This document shows positions 29,834 through 37,005 of a stretch of DNA of 48,588 nucleotides, one piece after another (within the stretch, counting starts at the first letter, position 1; each line of letters opens with the position of its first letter). The DNA lies in the NCBI GenBank assembly GCA_003574785.1, contig QORU01000029.1, positions 1 through 48,588 on the forward strand, in the 5' to 3' direction. Made by a program: the position numbers and the translations under genes. The notes below the pieces were generated by a model. That model was not told the DNA's origin. It ran no database searches and was given only the letters and a program-made list of their open reading frames with translations. The stretch is from Taklimakanibacter deserti. Lineage in GTDB: Bacteria; Pseudomonadota; Alphaproteobacteria; Rhizobiales; Aestuariivirgaceae.

Positions 29834-30424
29834 TTATCCCTGTTTGTCCAGGGTCGCTAGCGTGACGGCGATATGGTTCGCGATTACCTTGGATCCGGCG
29901 GACGAGCGGGCCAGCAGCCACACCGTCTGCAGCGCCCCGGTGAGGAAATCGGCATGCCGTGCGGGATCGATCCCCTGCCCGATCTCGCCTTTGCGCCTTG
30001 CATTGACGAGCGCCCGGCGGAAGGCCTGCCGGGCATTGTCCTGGAAATTCCTGACCCGCGCGGCCACATCCCTATCGAACGGCGCCACCTCGCTCGCCGA
30101 ATTGCACATCAAGCATCCGATCCCGCCGCCGGGCTTGCGGGCATAATGGAGGAGCACGCCGAAATAGTCGCGAATCTCGGCAAGCCCGGCATCGGGCTTG
30201 GTGACCGGCGCCAGCATGGGCTCGAAGATCGTTGCGTAATAGTGATCGAGCGCTGCCAGGAACAGGCCACGCTTGTTCTCATGGATATCGTAGAGCCCAT
30301 AGCGGCTGACGCCGGTGGCGGCGACGATGTCGTCGATCGAGCTGTTGAAATAGCCCCTTTCCCAGAAGACCATCATCGCTTTCCTGAGCGTGGCGGCGGG
30401 ATCGAAGGCGCGCGGTCTTGCCAT
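29834..30424 (-). CDS. TetR/AcrR family transcriptional regulator
   Basis: A 196-residue repressor. The N-terminal HTH domain reads MARPRAFDPAATLRKAMMVF, then WERGYFNSSIDDIVAATGVSRYGLYD (recognition helix about residues 38-47). The C-terminal ligand domain contains GGGIGCLMCNSASEVAPFD, as in the group including AcuR-type regulators. The start ATG 30424 gives the typical short TetR N terminus. A CAGAA-N6-TTCTG dyad sits 13 bases upstream, and a perfect version lies before the MGMT-like gene, suggesting control of both. It is divergent from the tartrate-dehydratase-like gene, which may also be regulated. The effector is unknown. Confidence 0.88.
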   Translation of the reverse strand: MARPRAFDPAATLRKAMMVFWERGYFNSSIDDIVAATGVSRYGLYDIHENKRGLFLAALDHYYATIFEPMLAPVTKPDAGLAEIRDYFGVLLHYARKPGGGIGCLMCNSASEVAPFDRDVAARVRNFQDNARQAFRRALVNARRKGEIGQGIDPARHADFLTGALQTVWLLARSSAGSKVIANHIAVTLATLDKQG

Positions 30425-30436
30425 TTGGCTATTTTT

Positions 30437-30454
30437 CCAGAATGCTTGTTCTGA
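30437..30454. promoter_or_regulatory. imperfect TetR operator at the TetR promoter
   Basis: CCAGAATGCTTGTTCTGA has CAGAA and TTCTG arms with a 6-base centre, matching the arms of the palindrome at 29780-29801. It lies 13 bases upstream of the TetR start, within the 89-bp divergent region shared with the enolase-superfamily gene, so it could control both directions. Confidence 0.5.
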
Positions 30455-30513
30455 TATCTTCCGCGGTCTTTCCGGCCTTGTCAAATCGGCCAAGGATCGG
30501 ACATGACTGCGCC

Positions 30514-31680
30514 ATGCGCATCACCGACATTCGCGAACGCTCGACTCCGGTTTCCCGCTATGCCGATCCGGCCTTACGCTCCGGCGATCTCACCACGAGC
30601 CTCGTGATGGTGACCACGGATGCCGTCAGGGCGGGAAGGCGGGTCACCGGCTATGGCTATGCCTCGGTCGGCCGCTATGCCCAGGGTGGTCTGATGCGTG
30701 AACGCTTCATCCCGCGCCTGCTCGCGGCACAGCCGGACTCTCTTCTCGATGCGACCTCGGGCGCTCTCGATCCCCGGCGTGCTTGGGATGTGATGATGGC
30801 GGGCGAAAAGCCGGGCGGGCATGGCGAGAGATGCGTCGCCGTCGGCGCCCTCGACATGGCGCTGTGGGATATTGCCGCGAAGATGGCGGAAGAACCGCTT
30901 CACACGGTTCTCGCCCGGGGGCTCGGCCGCGGGCACGAAGTTCCGGCCCGCCTTCGCATCTATGCCGGCGGCGGCTATCGCTACCCGCATAATGACCTCG
31001 AAAGGCTGGCGGACGAGATGCGCCGTTTCGTCGACCAGGGTTTTACCCATGCCAAGATGAAGATCGGCGGCGTTCCGATTGAAAGTGATCTGAACCGGAT
31101 CGAAGCGGCCATGCGGCAGCTCCCTGCCGCCGCTCATCTCGCCGTCGATGCGATGAATGCTTATGACGTCGAGATGGGCCTCACGGCCGCCGCGCGTCTT
31201 GCACCTCTCGGCCTCTGGTGGTTCGAGGATATTTGCGACCCGCATGACTTTGCGGCACAGGCGCGCGTGGCTTCAACCTATGCACGTCCGGTCGCTGCCG
31301 GCGAGGCCCTGTTCTCGCTTCCCGAGGCGAGGCTCCTCGATACCCATGGCGGGCTCCGCCGCGACCGCGATTTTCTCCTCTTCGATCCCGTCCATTGCTA
31401 TGGGCTCACCGGCTATTTGCGCATCATCGAGCATCTCACTCAACAAGGATGGCCGCGCTCCGCGTTCTGGCCGCATGGCGGACATCTCTTCAGCCTGCAT
31501 ATCGCCGCGGCATTGGGCCTCGGCGGCGCCGAGGTGACGCCTTTCGCTTTCCACCCGTTTTCGCAACTGTCGGACCGATTGCGCATCTCGGAAGGGCATG
31601 TTGATCTGCCGCAACAGTCGGGTATAGGCTTCGAGCTCAATCCGGATATCATGCAGGCCTTCGCCGCCGCTTTTGCCTGA
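30514..31680 (+). CDS. tarD: D(-)-tartrate dehydratase-like enzyme (enolase superfamily)
   Basis: A 388-residue mandelate racemase/muconate lactonising-type enzyme, almost exactly the length of Bradyrhizobium D-tartrate dehydratase. Shared features with that enzyme are the N-terminal TTSLVMVTTDAVR-x-GRRVTGYGY, GRYAQGGLMRERF and EKPGGHGER segments, KMKIGG with Lys181/Lys183, metal ligands Asp212, Glu238 and Glu264, and the catalytic histidine His321 in WPHGGH. The reaction would be dehydration of tartrate to enol-oxaloacetate. The conserved Asn after the first metal ligand is Met here (VDAMN), so the substrate range may differ. The start is ATG 30514, divergent from the TetR gene. It is followed 21 bp later by a GFA-family gene. 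Confidence 0.8.
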   Translation: MRITDIRERSTPVSRYADPALRSGDLTTSLVMVTTDAVRAGRRVTGYGYASVGRYAQGGLMRERFIPRLLAAQPDSLLDATSGALDPRRAWDVMMAGEKPGGHGERCVAVGALDMALWDIAAKMAEEPLHTVLARGLGRGHEVPARLRIYAGGGYRYPHNDLERLADEMRRFVDQGFTHAKMKIGGVPIESDLNRIEAAMRQLPAAAHLAVDAMNAYDVEMGLTAAARLAPLGLWWFEDICDPHDFAAQARVASTYARPVAAGEALFSLPEARLLDTHGGLRRDRDFLLFDPVHCYGLTGYLRIIEHLTQQGWPRSAFWPHGGHLFSLHIAAALGLGGAEVTPFAFHPFSQLSDRLRISEGHVDLPQQSGIGFELNPDIMQAFAAAFA

Positions 31681-31701
31681 CATACACCAGGAGACCGGAA
31701 C

Positions 31702-32130
31702 ATGCTGGACGCGCAAGCCCGACCACCGCTCACCGGCGGCTGCCAATGCGGCAAGGTGCGCTATGAGATTGCCGGGCCTTTGCGCCGTCTCTTCATCTGC
31801 CACTGCCGCGAATGCCAGAAGCAGTCGGCCTCGGCCTTCGCCATATCGGCGATGTTCGGCTCGGCCGGCATGCGGCATCTCACCGGTGAGGTCCGCCAAT
31901 GGTCGCGCCGGACGGAGTCCGGCTGGACTCTCGTCTCCTCCTTTTGTCCCGCTTGCGGGTCGCGGCTGTGGGATGGCGACAAGGACCAGGAAGAAGAAGT
32001 CTGCATCAAGGGCGGCTCGCTCGATGCGCCGCTCGATCTGACGGATGCCGTTCACATCTGGACCTGCCGCAAGCTTCGGGGCGTGATCATCCCCGATGCG
32101 GCCCGGCAATATGCGAAGGAACCGGAATAG
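31702..32130 (+). CDS. GFA family (CENP-V/GFA domain) zinc-binding protein
   Basis: A 142-residue protein with the zinc-binding Mss4-like fold of glutathione-dependent formaldehyde-activating enzyme. Conserved cysteines are in TGGCQCGKVRYE, ICHCRECQKQSAS and FCPACGSRLW. True Gfa adds glutathione to formaldehyde, but most family members are uncharacterised. AGGAG lies upstream of ATG 31702. It is cotranscribed with the tartrate-dehydratase-like gene and converges on the DUF2182 gene with a 5-bp gap. The precise role is unknown. Confidence 0.85.
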   Translation: MLDAQARPPLTGGCQCGKVRYEIAGPLRRLFICHCRECQKQSASAFAISAMFGSAGMRHLTGEVRQWSRRTESGWTLVSSFCPACGSRLWDGDKDQEEEVCIKGGSLDAPLDLTDAVHIWTCRKLRGVIIPDAARQYAKEPE

Positions 32131-32135
32131 CCCTT

Positions 32136-32894
32136 TTATGCGCGCAACAGCGACACGGCCAGGACTGCGGACCAGATCAGCAGCAGCACGCCGGTGAACT
32201 GAGAGAGGCGCCACTGCGCCGGGATCAGCTTCTCCGCCAGCACATAGAGTGCCAGGCCCCCGATCCAATTGGCTTCCATCACGCCGCCATAGAACAGGAG
32301 CAGCATCAGCATGCCGCAGCAGCCGGTGCAGTAAAGCCCGTGCCGCAGCCCGCGCTCGAAGGCGGCCGCGGCGCCCGGGCGCCATTGTCCAGGAATGAAG
32401 GCGAAGGGGGACTGGCACTTGGTGAGACAGGCCTGCTTCGCCGGCGTCAGCTGATAGAGGCCGGCTATGGCGAGAAGTGCGACGCCGACGAGCTGGCTGG
32501 TGATCGCCATCATCGGCGTCATCTGGATGACGGTTCCGAGGAGGATATTGACCAGCGTCGCGGCCAGCGCGAAGGCCGACCAGACGGCCACATAGCCCGC
32601 GGCGAAGGCGGCCTGCGTCCAGGCCGGATCCTTTGCCGGTGAAAACTTGCGGACGATCGCCGCATCGGTCAGCAAAGCCGGCACGGCGGTGGGCAGCATC
32701 ATCGCCATCATCATCGTCCACCACATGAGGAAGACGAAGGCGGCATAGAGGACGGCGCCGCTCGTCAGATCGATCATCATCAGCCGGTCGCCCGACCATT
32801 GCATGAGCGACGCGCAGAGCGCGACGACGACCGCAAGGCTCGCGATCGTGACAAGCCGGCGATAGTGAAACAGAGATGCGAAGAAACTGCCCAT
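32136..32894 (-). CDS. DUF2182 family membrane protein
   Basis: A 252-residue inner-membrane protein with about six helices. Diagnostic DUF2182 segments are WWTMMMAMMLPTAVPAL, GLYQLTPAKQACLTKCQSP and GLRHGLYCTGCCGMLMLL, rich in Met and Cys and suggestive of metal (copper-like) handling. It lies 9 bp after the DUF1326 gene on the same strand; the two families commonly occur side by side and probably form a functional unit. The function is not established. Confidence 0.87.
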   Translation of the reverse strand: MGSFFASLFHYRRLVTIASLAVVVALCASLMQWSGDRLMMIDLTSGAVLYAAFVFLMWWTMMMAMMLPTAVPALLTDAAIVRKFSPAKDPAWTQAAFAAGYVAVWSAFALAATLVNILLGTVIQMTPMMAITSQLVGVALLAIAGLYQLTPAKQACLTKCQSPFAFIPGQWRPGAAAAFERGLRHGLYCTGCCGMLMLLLFYGGVMEANWIGGLALYVLAEKLIPAQWRLSQFTGVLLLIWSAVLAVSLLRA

Positions 32895-32903
32895 CAGGCC
32901 AGC

Positions 32904-33539
32904 TTAGCGCACAACCCCCTCGCCGGTGATATGGATCATCGCCAGATGCCCATGCCGCCCCGACCAGTCGAGGGCGATCTTGCCTTTCGCCTTGGTCGTG
33001 CTCGAGGCGAATTCGGCGGACAGGAATTCAAAGCCCTTGCGCAGCGAGAGCTTGGCGTGATGCGGCTCGCCCGTCACCGGATTGCGGATGGGCTCGGCTT
33101 TCGATTCGATGACGCCGTCGACCTTGAAATGCCCGGTGGCCTTGTCGATGTCGGCCGTGAAGGCGATCGGCTTGAACAGCGGATCATGCACCTTGTCGAT
33201 CATCGTGCTGAAAACCTGGAAATAGGTGGCGCCAGGTACACTCTCCTGGCCCGACATGATCTTGAGCAGAGCCTCGCGCTGCTCCGGGCTCGCCCGCTCA
33301 TCGACGATCGGCTGTGCCTGGCCATGGCCCTCATGGATGGGTCCGGGCCAGGCGAAGACTCCGGCCCAATGCAGCCCGTCGAGCTTCGTCTTGCCGAAAT
33401 GGCCCTTGTCGATGCGCATGGCGACGCTGGCGGTGCAATTGCCATGGGTGGGCAGCGCGTTGAACTGGCACGGACAGCCATAGGCGCAGTTGCAGGTCGC
33501 GATCTCGGGACCGCGGATCATCCAATCGATCATGGTCAT
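32904..33539 (-). CDS. DUF1326 domain-containing protein
   Basis: A 211-residue protein. The N-terminal motif IATCNCAYGCPCQFNALPTH, with four closely spaced cysteines, is the DUF1326 hallmark, followed by HFGKTKLDGLHWAGVFAWPG and WSGRHGHLAMIHITGEGVV. No signal peptide is evident. GGGG lies about 8 bases before ATG 33539; ATG 33533 is two codons further in. It is encoded upstream of DUF2182 and divergent from an ArsR-type repressor whose operator lies between them. Cysteine clusters in both partners suggest metal binding, which is an inference. Confidence 0.85.
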   Translation of the reverse strand: MTMIDWMIRGPEIATCNCAYGCPCQFNALPTHGNCTASVAMRIDKGHFGKTKLDGLHWAGVFAWPGPIHEGHGQAQPIVDERASPEQREALLKIMSGQESVPGATYFQVFSTMIDKVHDPLFKPIAFTADIDKATGHFKVDGVIESKAEPIRNPVTGEPHHAKLSLRKGFEFLSAEFASSTTKAKGKIALDWSGRHGHLAMIHITGEGVVR

Positions 33540-33612
33540 GGCGATATCCCCTTTCGGATCCGCGCCCGGGCCGATTTTACCAGACTCCGTCCCGCTGCGT
33601 AAACCTAACTTA

Positions 33613-33641
33613 TTGACAGATTGTAAGTATAAACTTACAGT
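33613..33641 (+). promoter_or_regulatory. ArsR promoter overlapped by palindromic operator; leaderless mRNA likely
   Basis: TTGACA (33613-33618), 17 bp, TACAGT (33636-33641). A perfect dyad TGTAAGT-ATAA-ACTTACA (33622-33639) fills the spacer and overlaps the -10. The expected transcription start coincides with ATG 33647, so the ArsR mRNA should be leaderless. The dyad is a good candidate for the ArsR binding site. Confidence 0.65.
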
Positions 33642-33646
33642 AAGCA

Positions 33647-33955
33647 ATGGCTTACCAAATTACCGCCCTTGCCGATCCCACCCGACAGTTGATTTTCGAG
33701 CGCCTCGCCCGCGGTCCGCAAGCCGTCAGCGAACTCGCCCGCGGCCTGCCGGTCAGCCGGCCCGCCGTGTCTCAGCATCTGGCGTCCCTCAAGGCCGCCG
33801 GCCTGGTTCGCGATCATGCGCAAGGGACACGACGGATCTATCGCATCGATCCCGACGGCCTCGCCGCCATCAGGGTGTGGCTCGACCAATTCTGGGCGGC
33901 GGCCCTTGAAAACTATGCCGAAGACATCGCCCGCCATGAGGAAGGCTCGCCATGA
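33647..33955 (+). CDS. ArsR family transcriptional regulator
   Basis: A 102-residue winged-helix repressor: MAYQITALADPTRQLIFERL, HTH AVSELARGLPVSRPAVSQHLA, then wing LVRDHAQGTRRIYRIDPDGL. It belongs to the SmtB/ArsR group that pairs with AHSA1/SRPBCC proteins; no metal-binding ELCVCDL motif is present, so metal sensing is unlikely. The start ATG 33647 lies where transcription is predicted to begin. Its stop overlaps the AHSA1 gene as ATGA. It probably represses itself and the partner gene, and possibly the divergent DUF1326 gene. Confidence 0.9.
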   Translation: MAYQITALADPTRQLIFERLARGPQAVSELARGLPVSRPAVSQHLASLKAAGLVRDHAQGTRRIYRIDPDGLAAIRVWLDQFWAAALENYAEDIARHEEGSP

Positions 33956-34422
33956 ACCGGCAAATCTCCCCTGCTCCCGTCCGCAAGACCGTGACCGTCA
34001 AAGCAGGAATCGAGCGCGCCTTCGCGATCTTCACCCAGGATATGGGACGCTGGTGGCTGAAGAGCCATTCACTCAACCCGGCGACAACGCAAAAGGATGT
34101 CGTCATCGAGCCCCGGCCTCAGGGCCGCTGGTATGAGATCGGCGCCGATGGAACCGAGTGCCAATGGGGCCATGTCATCGACTGGGATCCGCCGCGTCGC
34201 CTGCTGCTGGCGTGGCAGCTCAGTCCGGACTGGCAATTCGATCCGGCGCTGATCACCGAGGTCGAGGTCCGCTTCACGAGCGAAGGCGCCGATACGACCC
34301 GTGTCGATCTCGAGCACCGCCTGCTCGAGCGTTTCGGCGAACGCGCCGAGAAAATGCGGCAATCCTTCGACGACAAGCAGGGTTGGCCCGGCCTTCTCGA
34401 GGCCTATGCCATGGCGATCTGA
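33952..34422 (+). CDS. SRPBCC (AHSA1-like) family protein
   Basis: A 156-residue START/Bet v 1-like lipocalin-type ligand-binding fold. It opens APVRKTVTVKAGIERAFAIF, then TQDMGRWWLKSHSLNP, and continues with GRWYEIGADGTECQWGHVID, WDPPRRLLLAWQLSPDW and the C-terminal helix FDDKQGWPGLLEAYAMAI. Bacterial AHSA1 proteins bind hydrophobic small molecules; several are encoded with ArsR repressors, as here by a 4-bp overlap. The ligand is unknown. Confidence 0.88.
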   Translation: MNRQISPAPVRKTVTVKAGIERAFAIFTQDMGRWWLKSHSLNPATTQKDVVIEPRPQGRWYEIGADGTECQWGHVIDWDPPRRLLLAWQLSPDWQFDPALITEVEVRFTSEGADTTRVDLEHRLLERFGERAEKMRQSFDDKQGWPGLLEAYAMAI

Positions 34423-34508
34423 CTCGTCCGACAGGTTCGTTCATTTGACAAGCGAGGCTATTTTTGTCACGCGCCTCTGAGGCAGAGCAGGATAAAGTGC
34501 GAGCTGCC

Positions 34509-35879
34509 ATGGACACCAAGCCCGTACCATTCGTCCCTCCCGCGCCCAAACCTCGCGCCAGGCCGGCGTCGAAGCTGGCGACGATCGCCATTGTCTACCG
34601 CAACTCGCTCGAGCTGTGGGCCGAGCCTGCCTATAACGAGCCATGGATTTTGTTCCCGGGTGTCAGCAGCGCGATCGTCGTCGCCAATGATCCCGGCCTC
34701 GTCCGCCATGTGCTCGTCGACAATGCCGCCAATTACCGGCTGGCGACCGGGCGCCAACTAATCCTGCGCCCCATCCTGCGCGACGGACTCCTGACCTCGG
34801 AAGGCGACGTCTGGAAACGCTCGCGCAAGGCGATGGCGCCGGTCTTCACGCCGCGCCACATCCAGGGCTTCGCGCCAAAGATGCATGAGAGGACGGTCAA
34901 GTTCGCAGCGCGCTATGAACGGGCGGAAGAGCCGGCCGATATCGCCAAGGACATGACCATGCTCACTTTCGACATCCTTGTCGAAACGCTGTTCTCGGGC
35001 GAGGTCGCGATCGAGCCCGAGGTGTTCCTCGATCATGTCGAGCGCCTGCTCGAGACGATGGGGCGCATGGATCCGCTCGATCTCCTGCGCGCCCCGCAAT
35101 GGCTGCCGCGTATCACGCATCTTCGCGGGCGCCGGCCCTTGGCGCATCTTCGCAAGATCGTCGCCGAAACCATTGCCCTGCGCGAAAAGCGGCTCCGCGC
35201 GGATCCGGGAAACGCACCACGCGACTTCCTCGCCCTTCTGCTCGAGGCCGAAGGACCAGGCGGGCTCACGCGGGCCGAGGTCGAGGACAATCTCATCACC
35301 TTCTTTGGCGCCGGCCACGAGACGACGGCGCGGGCCCTCGGCTGGACGATCTACTTGCTGGCCAAGGCGCCCTGGGAGCGCGAGCGGGTCGAGGCCGAGA
35401 TCGACCGCGTCGTCGCGCGCGAGCCCGATCCCCTGAAATGGGTGGACGCCATGCCCTTCACGCGTGCTGCCTTGGAGGAAGCGCTCAGGCTTTATCCGCC
35501 TGCCCCCGCCATCAATCGCGAGCCGATCGAGGATGATGTCTACGGTGGCTTTTTCCTGCCGAAAGGAGCCCAGGTTTTTGTCATGCCCTGGACCATCCAT
35601 CGCAACCGCAGGCTCTGGGAAGAGCCCGATGCCTTCCTGCCGGAGCGTTTCCATCCGGGCAATCGCGAGAAGATCGATCGCTATCAATATCTGCCGTTCG
35701 GCGCCGGCGCCCGGATCTGTATCGGCGCAAGCTTCGCCATGCAGGAGGCGATGATTGCGCTCGGCGTTCTTCTTTCGCGTTTCCGCTTCGATGCGATCGC
35801 GGCGACGCAGCCATGGCCGGTTCAGAGGCTCACGACCCAGCCGCGCGGCGGACTGCCCATGCGGATTTCGCGGCGATAA
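34509..35879 (+). CDS. cytochrome P450
   Basis: A 456-residue soluble P450. The oxygen-activation helix I motif is FFGAGHETTARAL, the ExxR motif is EEALRLYPPAP, and the heme-binding loop is FGAGARICIG with the axial cysteine about 50 residues from the end. W-K-R-S-R-K-A near the start of helix C and a PERF motif (FLPERFHPG) are also present. The absence of a membrane anchor fits a bacterial class I P450 needing ferredoxin and reductase; a [2Fe-2S] ferredoxin gene lies 0.8 kb downstream but is in the cys operon. TTG 34464 is an alternative start. The substrate is unknown. Confidence 0.9.
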   Translation: MDTKPVPFVPPAPKPRARPASKLATIAIVYRNSLELWAEPAYNEPWILFPGVSSAIVVANDPGLVRHVLVDNAANYRLATGRQLILRPILRDGLLTSEGDVWKRSRKAMAPVFTPRHIQGFAPKMHERTVKFAARYERAEEPADIAKDMTMLTFDILVETLFSGEVAIEPEVFLDHVERLLETMGRMDPLDLLRAPQWLPRITHLRGRRPLAHLRKIVAETIALREKRLRADPGNAPRDFLALLLEAEGPGGLTRAEVEDNLITFFGAGHETTARALGWTIYLLAKAPWERERVEAEIDRVVAREPDPLKWVDAMPFTRAALEEALRLYPPAPAINREPIEDDVYGGFFLPKGAQVFVMPWTIHRNRRLWEEPDAFLPERFHPGNREKIDRYQYLPFGAGARICIGASFAMQEAMIALGVLLSRFRFDAIAATQPWPVQRLTTQPRGGLPMRISRR

Positions 35880-35887
35880 GAGAGGGA

Positions 35888-36508
35888 TTACGACGCGTCG
35901 GACGAGGCCATCTGGCGCAGGACCAGGACCATCGTGGCATGGGCATAGTCCGTGCCCGGATTAAAGAGCCGGTGCGGCCGGTCGCCGCGGAAGCGGACCG
36001 ACTCGCCGGTCCTGAGCAGGCGCGTTTCGCCATCGCAGGTGACTTCGAGCTCGCCCTTGAGCAGATAGAGATGCTCGACCGTGCCCGGCGGATGCGGATC
36101 GGATTCGAGCGCCCCGCCCGGTCGCGCCTGGAAATCATACCATTGCAGCTGATCGACCAGGTTGAGGGGCCCGGCGATCGCCAGCCGGCACAGCCCATCC
36201 TGGCTTTCGAGGATGGGGACGCCCGATTTGGTCTGGACCTCGACGAAATTGGGGTCGTCGTCGTGCTTCAGCACCTCGTCGATCGTCGTGTCGAGCGCCC
36301 GCGACAACCGGTAGACGGTACCGATCGTGGGGTTCGTCTCATTGCGCTCGATCTGCGAAATGATCGACTTGGCGACACCCGATTGCTCGGAAAGCTCGCC
36401 CAGCGACATATTGTAAGCCTTACGCAACCTCTGGATGGTCTTGCCGAGCGCCGGGGTCATATCGATCGCCTGGGCGTCGCCTGATTTGCGCCCGCGGCGC
36501 GTTGACAT
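35888..36508 (-). CDS. XRE family regulator with cupin domain
   Basis: A 206-residue regulator: an HTH_3 domain at about residues 20-75 (GKTIQRLRKAYNMSLGELSE, then SGVAKSIISQIERNETNPTI) and a C-terminal cupin (about 135-200: GTVEHLYLLKGELEVTCDGE, GESVRFRGDRPHRLFNPG). The architecture matches SutR/PuuR-like regulators, which sense small metabolites and often control amino-acid or sulfur genes. It is divergent from the ferredoxin-cys operon and convergent with the P450. Three GAAC half-site arrays lie directly upstream. Control of the P450 or of the cys operon are both possible. Confidence 0.88.
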   Translation of the reverse strand: MSTRRGRKSGDAQAIDMTPALGKTIQRLRKAYNMSLGELSEQSGVAKSIISQIERNETNPTIGTVYRLSRALDTTIDEVLKHDDDPNFVEVQTKSGVPILESQDGLCRLAIAGPLNLVDQLQWYDFQARPGGALESDPHPPGTVEHLYLLKGELEVTCDGETRLLRTGESVRFRGDRPHRLFNPGTDYAHATMVLVLRQMASSDAS

Positions 36509-36526
36509 TCCGGCGTTCCTTCTATA

Positions 36527-36555
36527 GAACAGCTGTTCGTAATAACGAACGTTCG
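36527..36555. promoter_or_regulatory. GAAC palindromes upstream of the XRE-cupin gene
   Basis: GAACAGCTGTTC (36527-36538) and CGAACGTTCG (36546-36555) are both perfect palindromes, and a further GAACAG half-site lies at 36563-36568. They sit 19 bases and more upstream of the XRE-cupin start and about 120 bases before the ferredoxin gene, so they are candidate binding sites for this regulator. Confidence 0.5.
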
Positions 36556-36678
36556 GATTGTCGAACAGCGTATTTGCTCTTCTACCGCCAGATTCCCTTG
36601 CAAATCAACAGGAATCTAAAGGCTTGAAGGGGGAGCGCCGCCGGATCCGACCGTGCTGATGGACGAACGGTTAAGCCA

Positions 36679-36993
36679 ATGGGCATCATTCACGTAACGG
36701 ACCTGGACGGGAATCACCACGATCTCGATGCCGTGGAAGGCTGGCGGATCATGGAGATCATCCGCGAGCATGGTTTCGAGGTCGGGGGCCTGTGCGGCGG
36801 CGCCTGCGCCTGCGCCACCTGCCATGTCGAGGTCTGCGCCAACTGGGCGCCGAAGCTCCATCCCGCCCGCGACGATGAAGAAGCGATGCTGGACGAGGTG
36901 CCGGTGCTGACGCCGACCTCCAGGCTCTCTTGCCAGATCATCTACACGCCCGAGCTCAATGGGCTCGCGGTCAAGCTTGTGCCCCAGGCTTGA
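36679..36993 (+). CDS. [2Fe-2S] ferredoxin, adrenodoxin type
   Basis: A 104-residue electron carrier. The cluster ligands are in LCGGACACATCHVE (Cys39, Cys45, Cys48; spacing C-x5-C-x2-C) plus Cys85 in RLSCQI. Additional cysteines at 43 and 53 are present. Adrenodoxin-type ferredoxins serve P450s, Isc assembly or reductases. The gene is only 12 bp upstream of cysG and in line with cysI, which needs a reduced electron donor, and no flavoprotein CysJ is encoded here. It is therefore most likely the donor to sulfite reductase; donation to the nearby P450 is a second possibility. Confidence 0.88.
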   Translation: MGIIHVTDLDGNHHDLDAVEGWRIMEIIREHGFEVGGLCGGACACATCHVEVCANWAPKLHPARDDEEAMLDEVPVLTPTSRLSCQIIYTPELNGLAVKLVPQA

Positions 36994-37005
36994 GAAGGAA
37001 AAGTC

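Noticed and set aside
31273..32799. 508-residue leftward frame across the tartrate-dehydratase-like, GFA and DUF2182 genes
   Set aside because: It spans three real genes on both strands and reads as arginine/alanine-rich shadow sequence.
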